Of a DNA stretch of 30,857 nucleotides, positions 15,152 to 22,476 are shown piece by piece. Position 1 is the stretch's first letter. Every line of letters starts with the position of its first letter. Position numbers and translations under genes: made by a program. The stretch is from an uncultured Solobacterium sp. (GTDB lineage: Bacteria > Bacillota_I > Bacilli_A > Erysipelotrichales > Erysipelotrichaceae): NCBI GenBank assembly GCA_938041275.1, contig CALISH010000174.1, forward strand, positions 1 to 30,857, written 5' to 3'. Under the pieces are notes generated by a model. That model worked only from the letters and a program-made list of their open reading frames with translations. It ran no database searches and was not told where the DNA came from.

Positions 15152-15376
15152 ATGGAAAAGGGATTAATCGCAATTGGTGCAGGTATCGCAGTATTTACGG
15201 GATTTATGACAGGTTTAGGTGAAGGTACAGTAGCCGCTCACGCATGTGACGCTATCGGTAAGAATCCAGAAGCAGAATCAAAGATTCGTTCCACAATGAT
15301 TTTGGGTATTGCATTATCTGAAACATGTGCTATTTACGGTTTGTTAGTTTCTATTCTTCTTATTTTCGTATACTAA
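15152..15376 (+). CDS. atpE: F-type ATP synthase subunit c, two-carboxylate Na+-type
   Basis: 74 residues forming a helical hairpin with the polar loop AIGKNPEAESKIR. The ion-binding carboxylate is E57, followed by T58 (LSETCAIYG), the ET/ES pair of Na+-binding c subunits. Aligning the loop with Na+-type c subunits such as that of Ilyobacter places E24 (GLGEG) exactly where they have the ligand Gln (VGQG). Two carboxylates per site are known from the Na+-driven c-ring of Fusobacterium nucleatum. Na+ coupling is therefore the best prediction. The ribosome site AAAGGAGA is strong, fitting the high copy number needed. Confidence 0.96.
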   Translation: MEKGLIAIGAGIAVFTGFMTGLGEGTVAAHACDAIGKNPEAESKIRSTMILGIALSETCAIYGLLVSILLIFVY

Positions 15377-15395
15377 TTGAGGCTTTCAGGTAACT

Positions 15396-15908
15396 ATGGA
15401 AGTCAATATTGTAGAACAGTTATTTCCAAATGGTTTGACAGTGCTGACTCAACTTTGTAGTACACTCGTATTATTTCTGATTGCAAAATATTTTCTATGG
15501 GCATCAGTGAAAAACTTTTTAGATGCTAGAGCAGAGAAGATGCAAGAAGAACTTGCGTTAAGTCAAAAGGCAAAAGAAGAAGCATTGGCAGATCGTAAGG
15601 TTGCGTTAGAGCAGTTGAATACTGCATCTACAAAATCAGAAGAAATCGTGAGTGCTGCAATTCAGCAGGCAAAACAAGAAAAGAAACAAATCCTTGCCCA
15701 AGCTGATAAAGAAGCTGCGGCTGTAAAACAGCGTGCACAAGAACAGATTGAAGCTGAACGCAGAGAGATGTACGCATCCATGAAGAAAGAAATGGTCGAT
15801 GTCGCATTCAGTGCTGCAGGTAAGTTAATTGGCGAACACGAAGGCGAAAAAGTTGATCGCCAGGCAATTGATGCGTTCGTAAAGGAAACAGTTGGCAATG
15901 GTGAATGA
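15396..15908 (+). CDS. atpF: F-type ATP synthase subunit b
   Basis: 170 residues. One N-terminal membrane helix (about 13-38) is followed by a long Glu/Lys/Ala-rich coiled coil (about 40-145) that forms the peripheral stalk, and a C-terminal segment that meets delta (AAGKLIGEHEGEKVDRQAIDAFVKE). A single b gene means a homodimeric stalk. Its last codons overlap the atpH start, so the two are translationally coupled. Confidence 0.95.
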   Translation: MEVNIVEQLFPNGLTVLTQLCSTLVLFLIAKYFLWASVKNFLDARAEKMQEELALSQKAKEEALADRKVALEQLNTASTKSEEIVSAAIQQAKQEKKQILAQADKEAAAVKQRAQEQIEAERREMYASMKKEMVDVAFSAAGKLIGEHEGEKVDRQAIDAFVKETVGNGE

Positions 15909-16443
15909 GATAGCTGAACGCTATGGACAAGGACTGTTCGAGCTAGCAACTGAAAATAACACAGTACGCGAGAAGAAACAACAATGTGAATCATTATTAA
16001 AAATCTTAAAAGAAAACAATGAGGTTGAATTATTCTTGCGTGCAGTAAAAATAACAAAAGAAGAAAAGAAGAACTTTATAACAAATGTATTTGGTAAAGT
16101 TGTTGATCGAGATATTTTAAATCTACTGAAATTACTAGTTGATCGTGGAAGAGTCACCTATATCGATGAAATTCTACGCAAGTTTGAAACACTCGCAAAT
16201 GAGGAACTAGGTATCGTTAAAGCAGTGGTTCATTCCGCACGTAAATTAAGTCAAGAAGACTTAAATAGAATTCAAGAAGCACTCATCCAAAAAACAAAGA
16301 AGACAGTTACAATTGAAAATCATATCGATCCACAAATTATCGCAGGTATCAAAGTAACCGTCGGCAACAACGTTACAGATATCACAACAAAAACAAAAAT
16401 TGAACGCATGAAGAATGCGATATTGAAAGGAGGACAGGCATGA
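15898..16443 (+). CDS. atpH: F-type ATP synthase subunit delta
   Basis: 181 residues from ATG 15898. It joins the b stalk to the top of the alpha3-beta3 head. It opens MVNEIAERYGQGLFELATE, the family N-terminus, and ends in the beta-rich HIDPQIIAGIKVTVGNNVTD segment with KIERMKNAI. A TTG two codons upstream (15892) is a possible alternative start with AAAGGA better spaced for it; ATG was preferred on codon grounds. It overlaps atpF by 11 nt and atpA by 4 nt (ATGA). Confidence 0.93.
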   Translation: MVNEIAERYGQGLFELATENNTVREKKQQCESLLKILKENNEVELFLRAVKITKEEKKNFITNVFGKVVDRDILNLLKLLVDRGRVTYIDEILRKFETLANEELGIVKAVVHSARKLSQEDLNRIQEALIQKTKKTVTIENHIDPQIIAGIKVTVGNNVTDITTKTKIERMKNAILKGGQA

Positions 16444-17966
16444 GTCAAATCAGACCAGAAGAAATCAGTTCTTTGATTAAAGATCAAATCAAAAACTATG
16501 AACAAAAGATTCAGTCCGATGATGTCGGCTACGTTATTAGCGTCGGCGATGGAATTGCCATGGTCCAGGGCATCGATAAAGCAATGTCCTCAGAACTTTT
16601 AGAATTTCCACATGGCGTTATGGGAATGGTGCTGAACTTAGAAGAAGACCATATCGGTGCCGTATTACTTGGTAACGATACTCTGATTCGTGAAGGTGAT
16701 GAAGTAAAGCGTACTGGTAGAATCGTTGAAGTACCAGTAGGTGATACATTACTTGGAAGAGTCGTAAATGCGCTTGGTGAAGCAGTTGATGGTGGTGAAC
16801 CTATCGTTAGTAATAAGTCACGTCCAATTGAAAGAGTTGCGCCAGGTGTCATGACGAGAAAATCTGTATACCAGCCATTAATGACTGGTTTAAAGGTTAT
16901 CGACTCAATGATTCCAATTGGTAAGGGTCAACGTGAATTAATTATCGGTGACCGTGAAACAGGTAAGACCGCAATCGCAATCGACGCAATCATCAACCAA
17001 AAAGGAAAGAACGTAAACTGTATCTATGTCGCTATCGGACAAAAGGAAAGTACAGTTGCTCGTTTAGTACAGAAGTTACGTGAAAGTGATGCGATGGCAT
17101 ATACAACAATCGTTAACGCTGGTGCTTCCGCAAGTGCTCCATTACAATACATTGCGCCATATGCAGGTTGTGCAATTGGTGAAGAATGGATGGAACAGGG
17201 TAAGGATGTATTAATTGTGTACGATGACTTGTCAAAACACGCAGTTGCATACCGTACCATGTCCCTATTATTAAGAAGACCACCAGGACGTGAAGCGTAT
17301 CCAGGTGACGTATTCTACTTACATAGTAGATTGCTTGAAAGAGCTGCGAAGTTATCTGATGCCTTAGGTGGAGGATCATTAACAGCACTTCCAATCATCG
17401 AAACACAAGCTGGTGATATCTCTGCATATATCCCAACTAACGTTATTTCGATTACAGATGGACAGATTTTCTTACAGACTGATCTTTTCGCAGCTGGTGT
17501 ACGACCAGCCGTAGACTCTGGTCTATCTGTATCCCGTGTAGGTTCTAACGCACAGACAAAGGCGATGAAGAGTGTATCTTCAACCTTGAAGTTAGACTTA
17601 GCACAATACCATGAAATGTTGTCATTCTCACAATTTGGTTCTGACCTTGATCCAGTCACTAAGAAGATTTTGAGTCATGGCGCCAAATTAACAGAACTTC
17701 TCAAGCAAGGACAATATCAACCATTATCCATGACAGAACAAGTATTATCCTTGTTCGCTGCGAAGAATGGTTATTTAGACCGTGTTGAAATCGAAGATAT
17801 CGCAAGCTTTGAAAAGAGTATCCACAGATACTTCAAAGAAAACGCAAAAGACGTATGCAATCGAATCGAAACAGAAGCAGTCATCAATGATGAATTACGT
17901 TCTAAGATTACGGAAGTGATGGATAAAGTAATCGAACAATACGTACTTGTTAAAGGGGTAAACTAA
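16440..17966 (+). CDS. atpA: F-type ATP synthase subunit alpha
   Basis: 508 residues, normal length. It is the non-catalytic nucleotide-binding subunit of F1. Visible: Walker A GDRETGKTA (170-178), VLIVYDDLSKHA (Walker B), and the alpha signature PPGREAYPGDVFYLHSRLLERAAKLSD with the arginine-finger region PAVDSGLSVSRVGSNAQ. The start overlaps the atpH stop (ATGA) after GGAGGACAGGC, an efficient ribosome site. Confidence 0.98.
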   Translation: MSQIRPEEISSLIKDQIKNYEQKIQSDDVGYVISVGDGIAMVQGIDKAMSSELLEFPHGVMGMVLNLEEDHIGAVLLGNDTLIREGDEVKRTGRIVEVPVGDTLLGRVVNALGEAVDGGEPIVSNKSRPIERVAPGVMTRKSVYQPLMTGLKVIDSMIPIGKGQRELIIGDRETGKTAIAIDAIINQKGKNVNCIYVAIGQKESTVARLVQKLRESDAMAYTTIVNAGASASAPLQYIAPYAGCAIGEEWMEQGKDVLIVYDDLSKHAVAYRTMSLLLRRPPGREAYPGDVFYLHSRLLERAAKLSDALGGGSLTALPIIETQAGDISAYIPTNVISITDGQIFLQTDLFAAGVRPAVDSGLSVSRVGSNAQTKAMKSVSSTLKLDLAQYHEMLSFSQFGSDLDPVTKKILSHGAKLTELLKQGQYQPLSMTEQVLSLFAAKNGYLDRVEIEDIASFEKSIHRYFKENAKDVCNRIETEAVINDELRSKITEVMDKVIEQYVLVKGVN

Positions 17967-17967
17967 G

Positions 17968-18822
17968 ATGGCACAATCCAGACAGGCTTTGCGTAGCAGA
18001 ATTAAGTCTGTCAACTCCACCAAAAAGATTACAAAAGCGATGGAGATGATTGCCAACGCAAAGCTTCTAAAACAAAGAAAAAAGATGGAGGCTAACCGTG
18101 AGTATGCACAACGTTTACAAGATACAGTCAATGATATTGTCGCAAACAATCAAGACGTTGAAAGCAAGTATCTTGTGCATAATCGGAACCCACATACAAT
18201 GACGATTATCTTCTGTTCTGATTTAGGCTTGTGTGGTGGATACAACCAGAATGTCTTCAAACTAGCAAGAGAAGCATTAGATCCTGCTGACCCAATATTT
18301 TTAATTGGAACTGCAATCCATCATCAGCTCAAAGAAGCAGGATTTAATATCATCGATGAGGAACAAATCTCTTCAGATAAAATCTCATTTGCGGATCTAA
18401 AGAAATGTATTGAAGGTGCTGTAGAACGTTATCGGGCAGGTGAAGTTGGTAAAGTACAACTCTTATACACAAGATTTGTAAACACAATGACATTTACACC
18501 AGAGTTTGATGTGTTACTACCATGTACCATCAATCCAGATCAAAAGAAAGAAAAAATTGGAGAACATCAAGAAACACTATTCGAACCAGATCCATCTACT
18601 ATATTGGATAGTTTGATTCCAATGATGATTACGGATGTGACGTATTCAGACTGGATGGAATCCACAACCGCAGAACAAGGAAGCCGTCGTGTAGCGATGA
18701 AGGCAGCTTCAGATAACGCAGATGAGTTAAGCACAACACTGAAACTCGAATACAATAAGGCAAGACAAGCCGCAATTACCCAGGAAATAACGGAAATTGT
18801 TGGTGGCTCAAGTGCCGTATAG
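17968..18822 (+). CDS. atpG: F-type ATP synthase subunit gamma
   Basis: 284 residues. It is the central rotor shaft. The N-terminal helix MAQSRQALRSRIKSVNSTKK-ITKAMEMIANAKL and the C-terminal helix DNADELSTTLKLEYNKARQ-AAITQEITEIVGG form the coiled coil in the alpha3-beta3 cavity, and the middle is the Rossmann-like domain (IIFCSDLGLCGGYN). It sits between atpA (1-nt gap) and atpD (15-nt gap), as usual. Confidence 0.97.
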   Translation: MAQSRQALRSRIKSVNSTKKITKAMEMIANAKLLKQRKKMEANREYAQRLQDTVNDIVANNQDVESKYLVHNRNPHTMTIIFCSDLGLCGGYNQNVFKLAREALDPADPIFLIGTAIHHQLKEAGFNIIDEEQISSDKISFADLKKCIEGAVERYRAGEVGKVQLLYTRFVNTMTFTPEFDVLLPCTINPDQKKEKIGEHQETLFEPDPSTILDSLIPMMITDVTYSDWMESTTAEQGSRRVAMKAASDNADELSTTLKLEYNKARQAAITQEITEIVGGSSAV

Positions 18823-18837
18823 AAAGAAGGTAAAACA

Positions 18838-20232
18838 ATGAGTGTTACAGGAAAAATTGTACAGGTCATTGGACCGGTCATTGATATTCGCTTTGATCCG
18901 GAACACTTACCTTCCATCAATAACGCAATTAAAGTAAAAATTGACGATCAGACATCAATGACCGCAGAAGTAGCACAACACATCGGAGACGATGTTGTTC
19001 GCTGCATTGCGATGTCATCCACAGATGGACTTGTTCGTGGCATGGAATGTACAGATACAGGGGCACCAATCGAAGTACCAGTTGGTGATGAAGTATTAGG
19101 ACGTATGTTTAATGTACTTGGTGAGCCAATTGATGGATTAGGTGAGGTAAGCGCAAAACACAAATTACCAATTCATAGAGACGCTCCAACATTTGCACAA
19201 CAACAGACAACCAGTGAAATCCTAGAAACAGGTATCAAGGTTATTGACTTACTCTGTCCTTATTCCAAGGGTGGTAAGATTGGTCTGTTCGGTGGTGCCG
19301 GTGTAGGTAAGACAGTCTTGATGCAGGAATTAATCCACAATATCGCAATCGAACATGGTGGACGTTCCGTTGTTGCGGGTGTCGGTGAACGTACGCGTGA
19401 AGGTAACGACATGTACCATGAAATGGAAGAATCTGGTGTATTAAAGAACACAGTTCTTACATATGGACAGATGAATGAATCACCAGGTGCGAGAATGCGT
19501 GTAGCACTATCCGCCCTAACAATGGCTGAATACTTCCGTGATGAAGAACATCAAGACGTATTGTTATTTATCGATAACATCTTCCGTTTCACCCAGGCGG
19601 GTTCTGAAGTATCCGCGCTACTTGGCCGTATGCCATCTGCAGTAGGATACCAGCCAACCCTTGCAACAGAAATGGGTAGATTACAAGAGAGAATCACATC
19701 AACCGATCAAGGTTCTATTACATCCGTACAGGCAATTTACGTGCCTGCCGATGACTTAACAGACCCAGCTCCAGCGACAACATTCTCACACTTGGATGCA
19801 CGTCTCGTATTAGACCGTTCTATCGCTGCGTTAGGTATCTATCCAGCGGTTGACCCATTGGGGTCCTCTTCACGTATGTTAGATCCACTTGTCATTGGTG
19901 ATGAACATTACGAGGTGGCTCGTCAAGTACAGCAGATCCTACAAAGATATCGTGAACTTCAAGATATTATCGCAATCTTAGGTATGGAAGAATTAGGTGA
20001 AGAAGACAAGAAGATTGTCGCAAGAGCGCGTCGTGTTCGCAACTTCCTATCACAACCATTCTCCGTTGCGGAACAGTTCTCAGGAATTCCAGGTATTTAT
20101 GTGCCAGTCGCAGATACAGTTAGAAGCTTCAAAGAAATTCTTGAAGGAAAATACGATGATTTACCGGAAGCCGCATTCCTAAGCGTTGGAACAATCGAAG
20201 ATGTTGTTAAGAAGGCAGAGTCACTGAAATGA
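18838..20232 (+). CDS. atpD: F-type ATP synthase subunit beta
   Basis: 464 residues. It is the catalytic subunit making ATP. Visible: Walker A GGAGVGKT (152-159), the catalytic glutamate E184 in AGVGERTREGND, Walker B DVLLFIDNIFRF, the beta signature ALLGRMPSAVGYQPTL and the adenine-pocket region. The DELSEED contact loop appears as MEELGEED. The ribosome site is AGAAGG. The stop overlaps the atpC start (ATGA). Confidence 0.98.
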   Translation: MSVTGKIVQVIGPVIDIRFDPEHLPSINNAIKVKIDDQTSMTAEVAQHIGDDVVRCIAMSSTDGLVRGMECTDTGAPIEVPVGDEVLGRMFNVLGEPIDGLGEVSAKHKLPIHRDAPTFAQQQTTSEILETGIKVIDLLCPYSKGGKIGLFGGAGVGKTVLMQELIHNIAIEHGGRSVVAGVGERTREGNDMYHEMEESGVLKNTVLTYGQMNESPGARMRVALSALTMAEYFRDEEHQDVLLFIDNIFRFTQAGSEVSALLGRMPSAVGYQPTLATEMGRLQERITSTDQGSITSVQAIYVPADDLTDPAPATTFSHLDARLVLDRSIAALGIYPAVDPLGSSSRMLDPLVIGDEHYEVARQVQQILQRYRELQDIIAILGMEELGEEDKKIVARARRVRNFLSQPFSVAEQFSGIPGIYVPVADTVRSFKEILEGKYDDLPEAAFLSVGTIEDVVKKAESLK

Positions 20233-20624
20233 GTATGATTCATTGCCGCATCGTAACACCACACGGTGTATATAAAGAGGTAGAGACATCCATCCTCAAC
20301 ATAGAAACACAAGATGGACAAAGAGGTATCTTACCTGAACATATGCCAATTGTGACAATGTTGCGAATAGGTAAGATGACAACAGTCGAATCCGGCAAAC
20401 GAATGGAATATGCGGTGACTGGAGGGCTATTCTACTTTAGAGATAACAAAGCCGAAATCATGGTCGACGCAATCGAAAATAAAGATGAGATTGATGTCGA
20501 ACGTGCAATCGCTGCGAAGATCCGTGCAGAACAACGTCTACAGTCAAATGATAAGAACGTCGATCAAGTTCGTGCAGAAATCGCATTAAAGAAAGCACTG
20601 AACAGATTAAATGTCAAAGGATAA
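20229..20624 (+). CDS. atpC: F-type ATP synthase subunit epsilon
   Basis: 131 residues. The N-terminal beta-sandwich (CRIVTPHGVYKEVETSILNI, GQRGILPEHMPIVTML, YAVTGGLFYFRDNKAEIMVDAIE) contacts gamma and the c-ring. The C-terminal helical pair (DVERAIAAKIRAEQRLQS onward) regulates ATP hydrolysis. It is the last gene of the operon and is followed by a strong terminator. Confidence 0.96.
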   Translation: MSMIHCRIVTPHGVYKEVETSILNIETQDGQRGILPEHMPIVTMLRIGKMTTVESGKRMEYAVTGGLFYFRDNKAEIMVDAIENKDEIDVERAIAAKIRAEQRLQSNDKNVDQVRAEIALKKALNRLNVKG

Positions 20625-20628
20625 AAGA

Positions 20629-20666
20629 AACAGATAGTGAAGACATTCTTCATTATCTGTTTTTTA
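20629..20666 (+). terminator. Terminator of the atp operon
   Basis: AACAGATA-G-TGAAGA pairs with TCTTCA-T-TATCTGTT around a 3-nt loop (one internal mismatch), followed by a run of T ending near 20665. It is the strongest rightward terminator in the window and ends the nine-gene ATP synthase operon. Confidence 0.9.
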
Positions 20667-20670
20667 GGTG

Positions 20671-20679
20671 TGGTATGAT
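20671..20679 (+). promoter_or_regulatory. Extended -10 promoter after the atp terminator
   Basis: TGGTATGAT is a TGn-type extended -10 lying 5 bp after the atp terminator T-run. No clear -35 is seen. Transcription would start near 20686, which excludes the GTG at 20668 as start of the next gene and supports ATG 20704. Confidence 0.5.
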
Positions 20680-20703
20680 ATGTTCGTTGAGGTAATTAAC
20701 ACT

Positions 20704-21237
20704 ATGATTAAAAAATACTATCAGTCACTAAATAGTTTATTGTATGGACCATTCATGACACCACTTGTATTCCTAGTATTTGCACTAGCATTCTTTTACG
20801 AAAAGAAGGGAATTCAAGAATTACGCTATGCCATGATGGTAGGCACAGCTATCTTGGGTGTCATCCTAGTGATGTACTATACAAAGAAATTTAAAATATC
20901 ACGTGCACTAAAATCAATTCGTAATATCGAAGAATACGAAAAAGGCGGTGTGATTGACCGCAGTTGGATTTTAAATGACCGTATGATCGCATGTATAGGA
21001 TTAGACATGCATGAAGAATCCACAATGGACATTCAAGTGATGAAGGTCGAAGAAGGAAAACATGGAAAGTTAACAATCTATCTTACAAACAAAGAAAAAA
21101 CCTTCTCACTTAGCTGCCGAGATAAAGGTGAAGCGAGAAGATTTGCGGGATACTTACAAAAGAGGAATCCAAATATCAAACTAGAAAATATTCAACCAGA
21201 AGGTAATGGTACATTACAAGATTTAGGCGCATTATAG
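20704..21237 (+). CDS. Small two-helix membrane protein, unknown function
   Basis: 177 residues from ATG 20704, chosen because TGAGG lies about 11 nt upstream and the longer forms (GTG 20668, ATG 20680) overlap the promoter. Two membrane helices at about 18-33 and 43-60 lead into a soluble C-terminal domain (61-177) with an alternating strand pattern (DRMIACIGLDM, MDIQVMKVEE, KLTIYLTNKEKTFSLSC) that suggests a small beta domain facing the cytoplasm. I do not recognise the family. It sits between the atp terminator and an acetyltransferase gene. Confidence 0.75.
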   Translation: MIKKYYQSLNSLLYGPFMTPLVFLVFALAFFYEKKGIQELRYAMMVGTAILGVILVMYYTKKFKISRALKSIRNIEEYEKGGVIDRSWILNDRMIACIGLDMHEESTMDIQVMKVEEGKHGKLTIYLTNKEKTFSLSCRDKGEARRFAGYLQKRNPNIKLENIQPEGNGTLQDLGAL

Positions 21238-21239
21238 AA

Positions 21240-21260
21240 AAACTGTAATGCATACAGTTT
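21240..21260 (+). terminator. Short hairpin between the membrane-protein and acetyltransferase genes
   Basis: AAACTGTA (21240-21247) pairs with TACAGTTT (21253-21260), an 8-bp perfect stem. The bases after it (ATATTTGTT) are T-rich but not a clean T-run, so this is at best a weak terminator. Confidence 0.4.
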
Positions 21261-21282
21261 ATATTTGTTAAACGGAGCGAAA

Positions 21283-21852
21283 ATGATGAAAAATAATATC
21301 ATTCATAAACTAGGGAAAGATACATGGAAAGGAACACTGTTACCTATTGAATACACATCGAAAGAATACTACGATATAGATTTGCAAAGAATAGATGATG
21401 GTTTTCAGATTTCAATTCAAAAGAAAAAATTTACGCAATCATTTATACATAGTTTAGAGGACTGCGAATATCAGGATAAGCTTTATGAAGACTGGTGGGA
21501 AGATGCGGAAGCCTTTGGTATTACAGAAGATAACAAATTACTTGCGGCAATTGAAATTTGTCCGGAGAGCTGGACAAATCGATTGATTATTACAGAACTA
21601 TTTGTTGATGAGAAGTTGAGAGGGCAAGGGTATGGTAAGAAGTTGCTAGACATTGCTAAAAAGATTACAGTAGAAAAAAACTATCGTACATTGATTTTAG
21701 AGACACAATCATCAAATATAAATGCAGTCGACTTCTACCTGCATGCAGGTTTTACCTTAATCGGTTTTGATAGTTGCTGTTATACAAACACTGATTTAGA
21801 GCGAAAGGAAGTTCGTCTTAATATGGGATGGTTTCCTATAAATACAAAATAA
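21283..21852 (+). CDS. GNAT acetyltransferase, streptothricin-acetyltransferase-like
   Basis: 189 residues from ATG 21283; GGAG at 21274 serves this ATG or the next codon (21286), and an upstream TTG at 21265 is unlikely because it precedes that site. The acetyl-CoA motif is RGQGYGKKLL (113-122) after the strand IITELFVDE. The C-terminal part (LETQSSNINAVDFYLHAGF, then GFDSCCYTN) resembles Sat-type streptothricin acetyltransferases in its LETQxxNxxAxxFY pattern. The N-terminal 80 residues are not recognisable. The true substrate is unknown; a resistance role is speculative. The gene converges on a leftward gene through a bidirectional terminator. Confidence 0.85.
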   Translation: MMKNNIIHKLGKDTWKGTLLPIEYTSKEYYDIDLQRIDDGFQISIQKKKFTQSFIHSLEDCEYQDKLYEDWWEDAEAFGITEDNKLLAAIEICPESWTNRLIITELFVDEKLRGQGYGKKLLDIAKKITVEKNYRTLILETQSSNINAVDFYLHAGFTLIGFDSCCYTNTDLERKEVRLNMGWFPINTK

Positions 21853-21864
21853 TGCAACTTAAAT

Positions 21865-21903
21865 GTGAACCTCCTAAGTTATTAAAAAACTTAGGAGGTT
21901 CAC
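21865..21903. terminator. Bidirectional terminator between convergent genes
   Basis: GTGAACCTCCTAAGTT (21865-21880) and its perfect reverse complement (21888-21903) flank a 7-nt loop. Transcripts from the acetyltransferase (right) and the small membrane gene (left) meet here. T-rich bases follow in the plus direction (TTTATAA) and ATTTAAG in the minus direction. An outer ATGCAA/TTGCAT pair extends the symmetry. Confidence 0.85.
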
Positions 21904-21918
21904 TTTATAATTGCATGA

Positions 21919-22329
21919 TTATTTTTGTGGTAAATCAATTTGTGTAACTGGAACATTACTAACAAACTTAAATACTAAAGAAACAAGATTGCCATTTACC
22001 TCTACAGGAATAGATACAGTATCGTGATTTATGGTCATGTAATATTTCTTATCCTTTGTTTGAATATAGTAAGAGTCTGTGTATTGAGTCTTTTCATGCT
22101 CTAAAGTACCTTCTACGTAAACCTTATCCAGGAAAATCTTCACAGAATGATCCTCATAGATTTCCATGTTGTATGTACCATTTGTATTTGAATCCATCGC
22201 AAGATAATGACCTTTTCCTATAGAAATTGTTGCGCTTAACTTCATGAAGAGATAGATACTAATACAAATAGACGCAAATAAGATGAGTAAAAAACCTGAG
22301 ATTAAAACCTTTGTGCTAGTTTTATGCAT
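21919..22329 (-). CDS. Small membrane-anchored protein, unknown function
   Basis: 136 residues. One N-terminal hydrophobic helix (about 8-30) preceded by Lys/His residues anchors it, leaving a beta-rich extracytoplasmic domain (about 31-136) with NGTYNMEIYEDHSVKIFLDKV and KYYMTINHD strands. No lipobox Cys in a convincing position. The start has GAGGTG 7 nt upstream. It lies alone between a bidirectional terminator and a promoter flanked by tandem inverted repeats. Family not recognised. Confidence 0.7.
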   Translation of the reverse strand: MHKTSTKVLISGFLLILFASICISIYLFMKLSATISIGKGHYLAMDSNTNGTYNMEIYEDHSVKIFLDKVYVEGTLEHEKTQYTDSYYIQTKDKKYYMTINHDTVSIPVEVNGNLVSLVFKFVSNVPVTQIDLPQK

Positions 22330-22386
22330 GCTTTCACCTCACAATTTTAAGAAATAATGATAAATAGTTGATGTATTGGTATCTTT

Positions 22387-22415
22387 AGTATATCGCTTTC
22401 ATAAAAAGAAGTGAA
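22387..22415 (-). promoter_or_regulatory. Promoter of the small membrane-anchored gene
   Basis: On the minus strand, TTCACT (22415-22410), 17 bp, TATACT (22392-22387). The leader would be about 50 nt. The upstream edge touches the first of two ATTTGAAG...CTTCAAAT inverted repeats. Confidence 0.5.
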
Positions 22416-22476
22416 TATTTGAAGCAAACTTCAAATATTATCAAAATTCTACAAAATTTGAAGTATACTTCAAATT
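22414..22476. repeat. Two related inverted repeats, ATTTGAAG-4-CTTCAAAT
   Basis: Copy 1 has arms 22414-22424 and 22429-22439 (11 bp, loop CAAA). Copy 2 has arms 22455-22463 and 22468-22476 (9 bp, loop TATA). Both share ATTTGAAG...CTTCAAAT and are centred 39 bp apart. They lie just after the helicase stop and just upstream of the next leftward promoter. They could be tandem terminators for the helicase, or a pair of operators for an unidentified regulator. Confidence 0.75.

Noticed and set aside
20668..20703. GTG/ATG starts extending the membrane-protein gene upstream
   Set aside because: They overlap the extended -10 promoter and the end of the atp terminator; ATG 20704 has a ribosome site.
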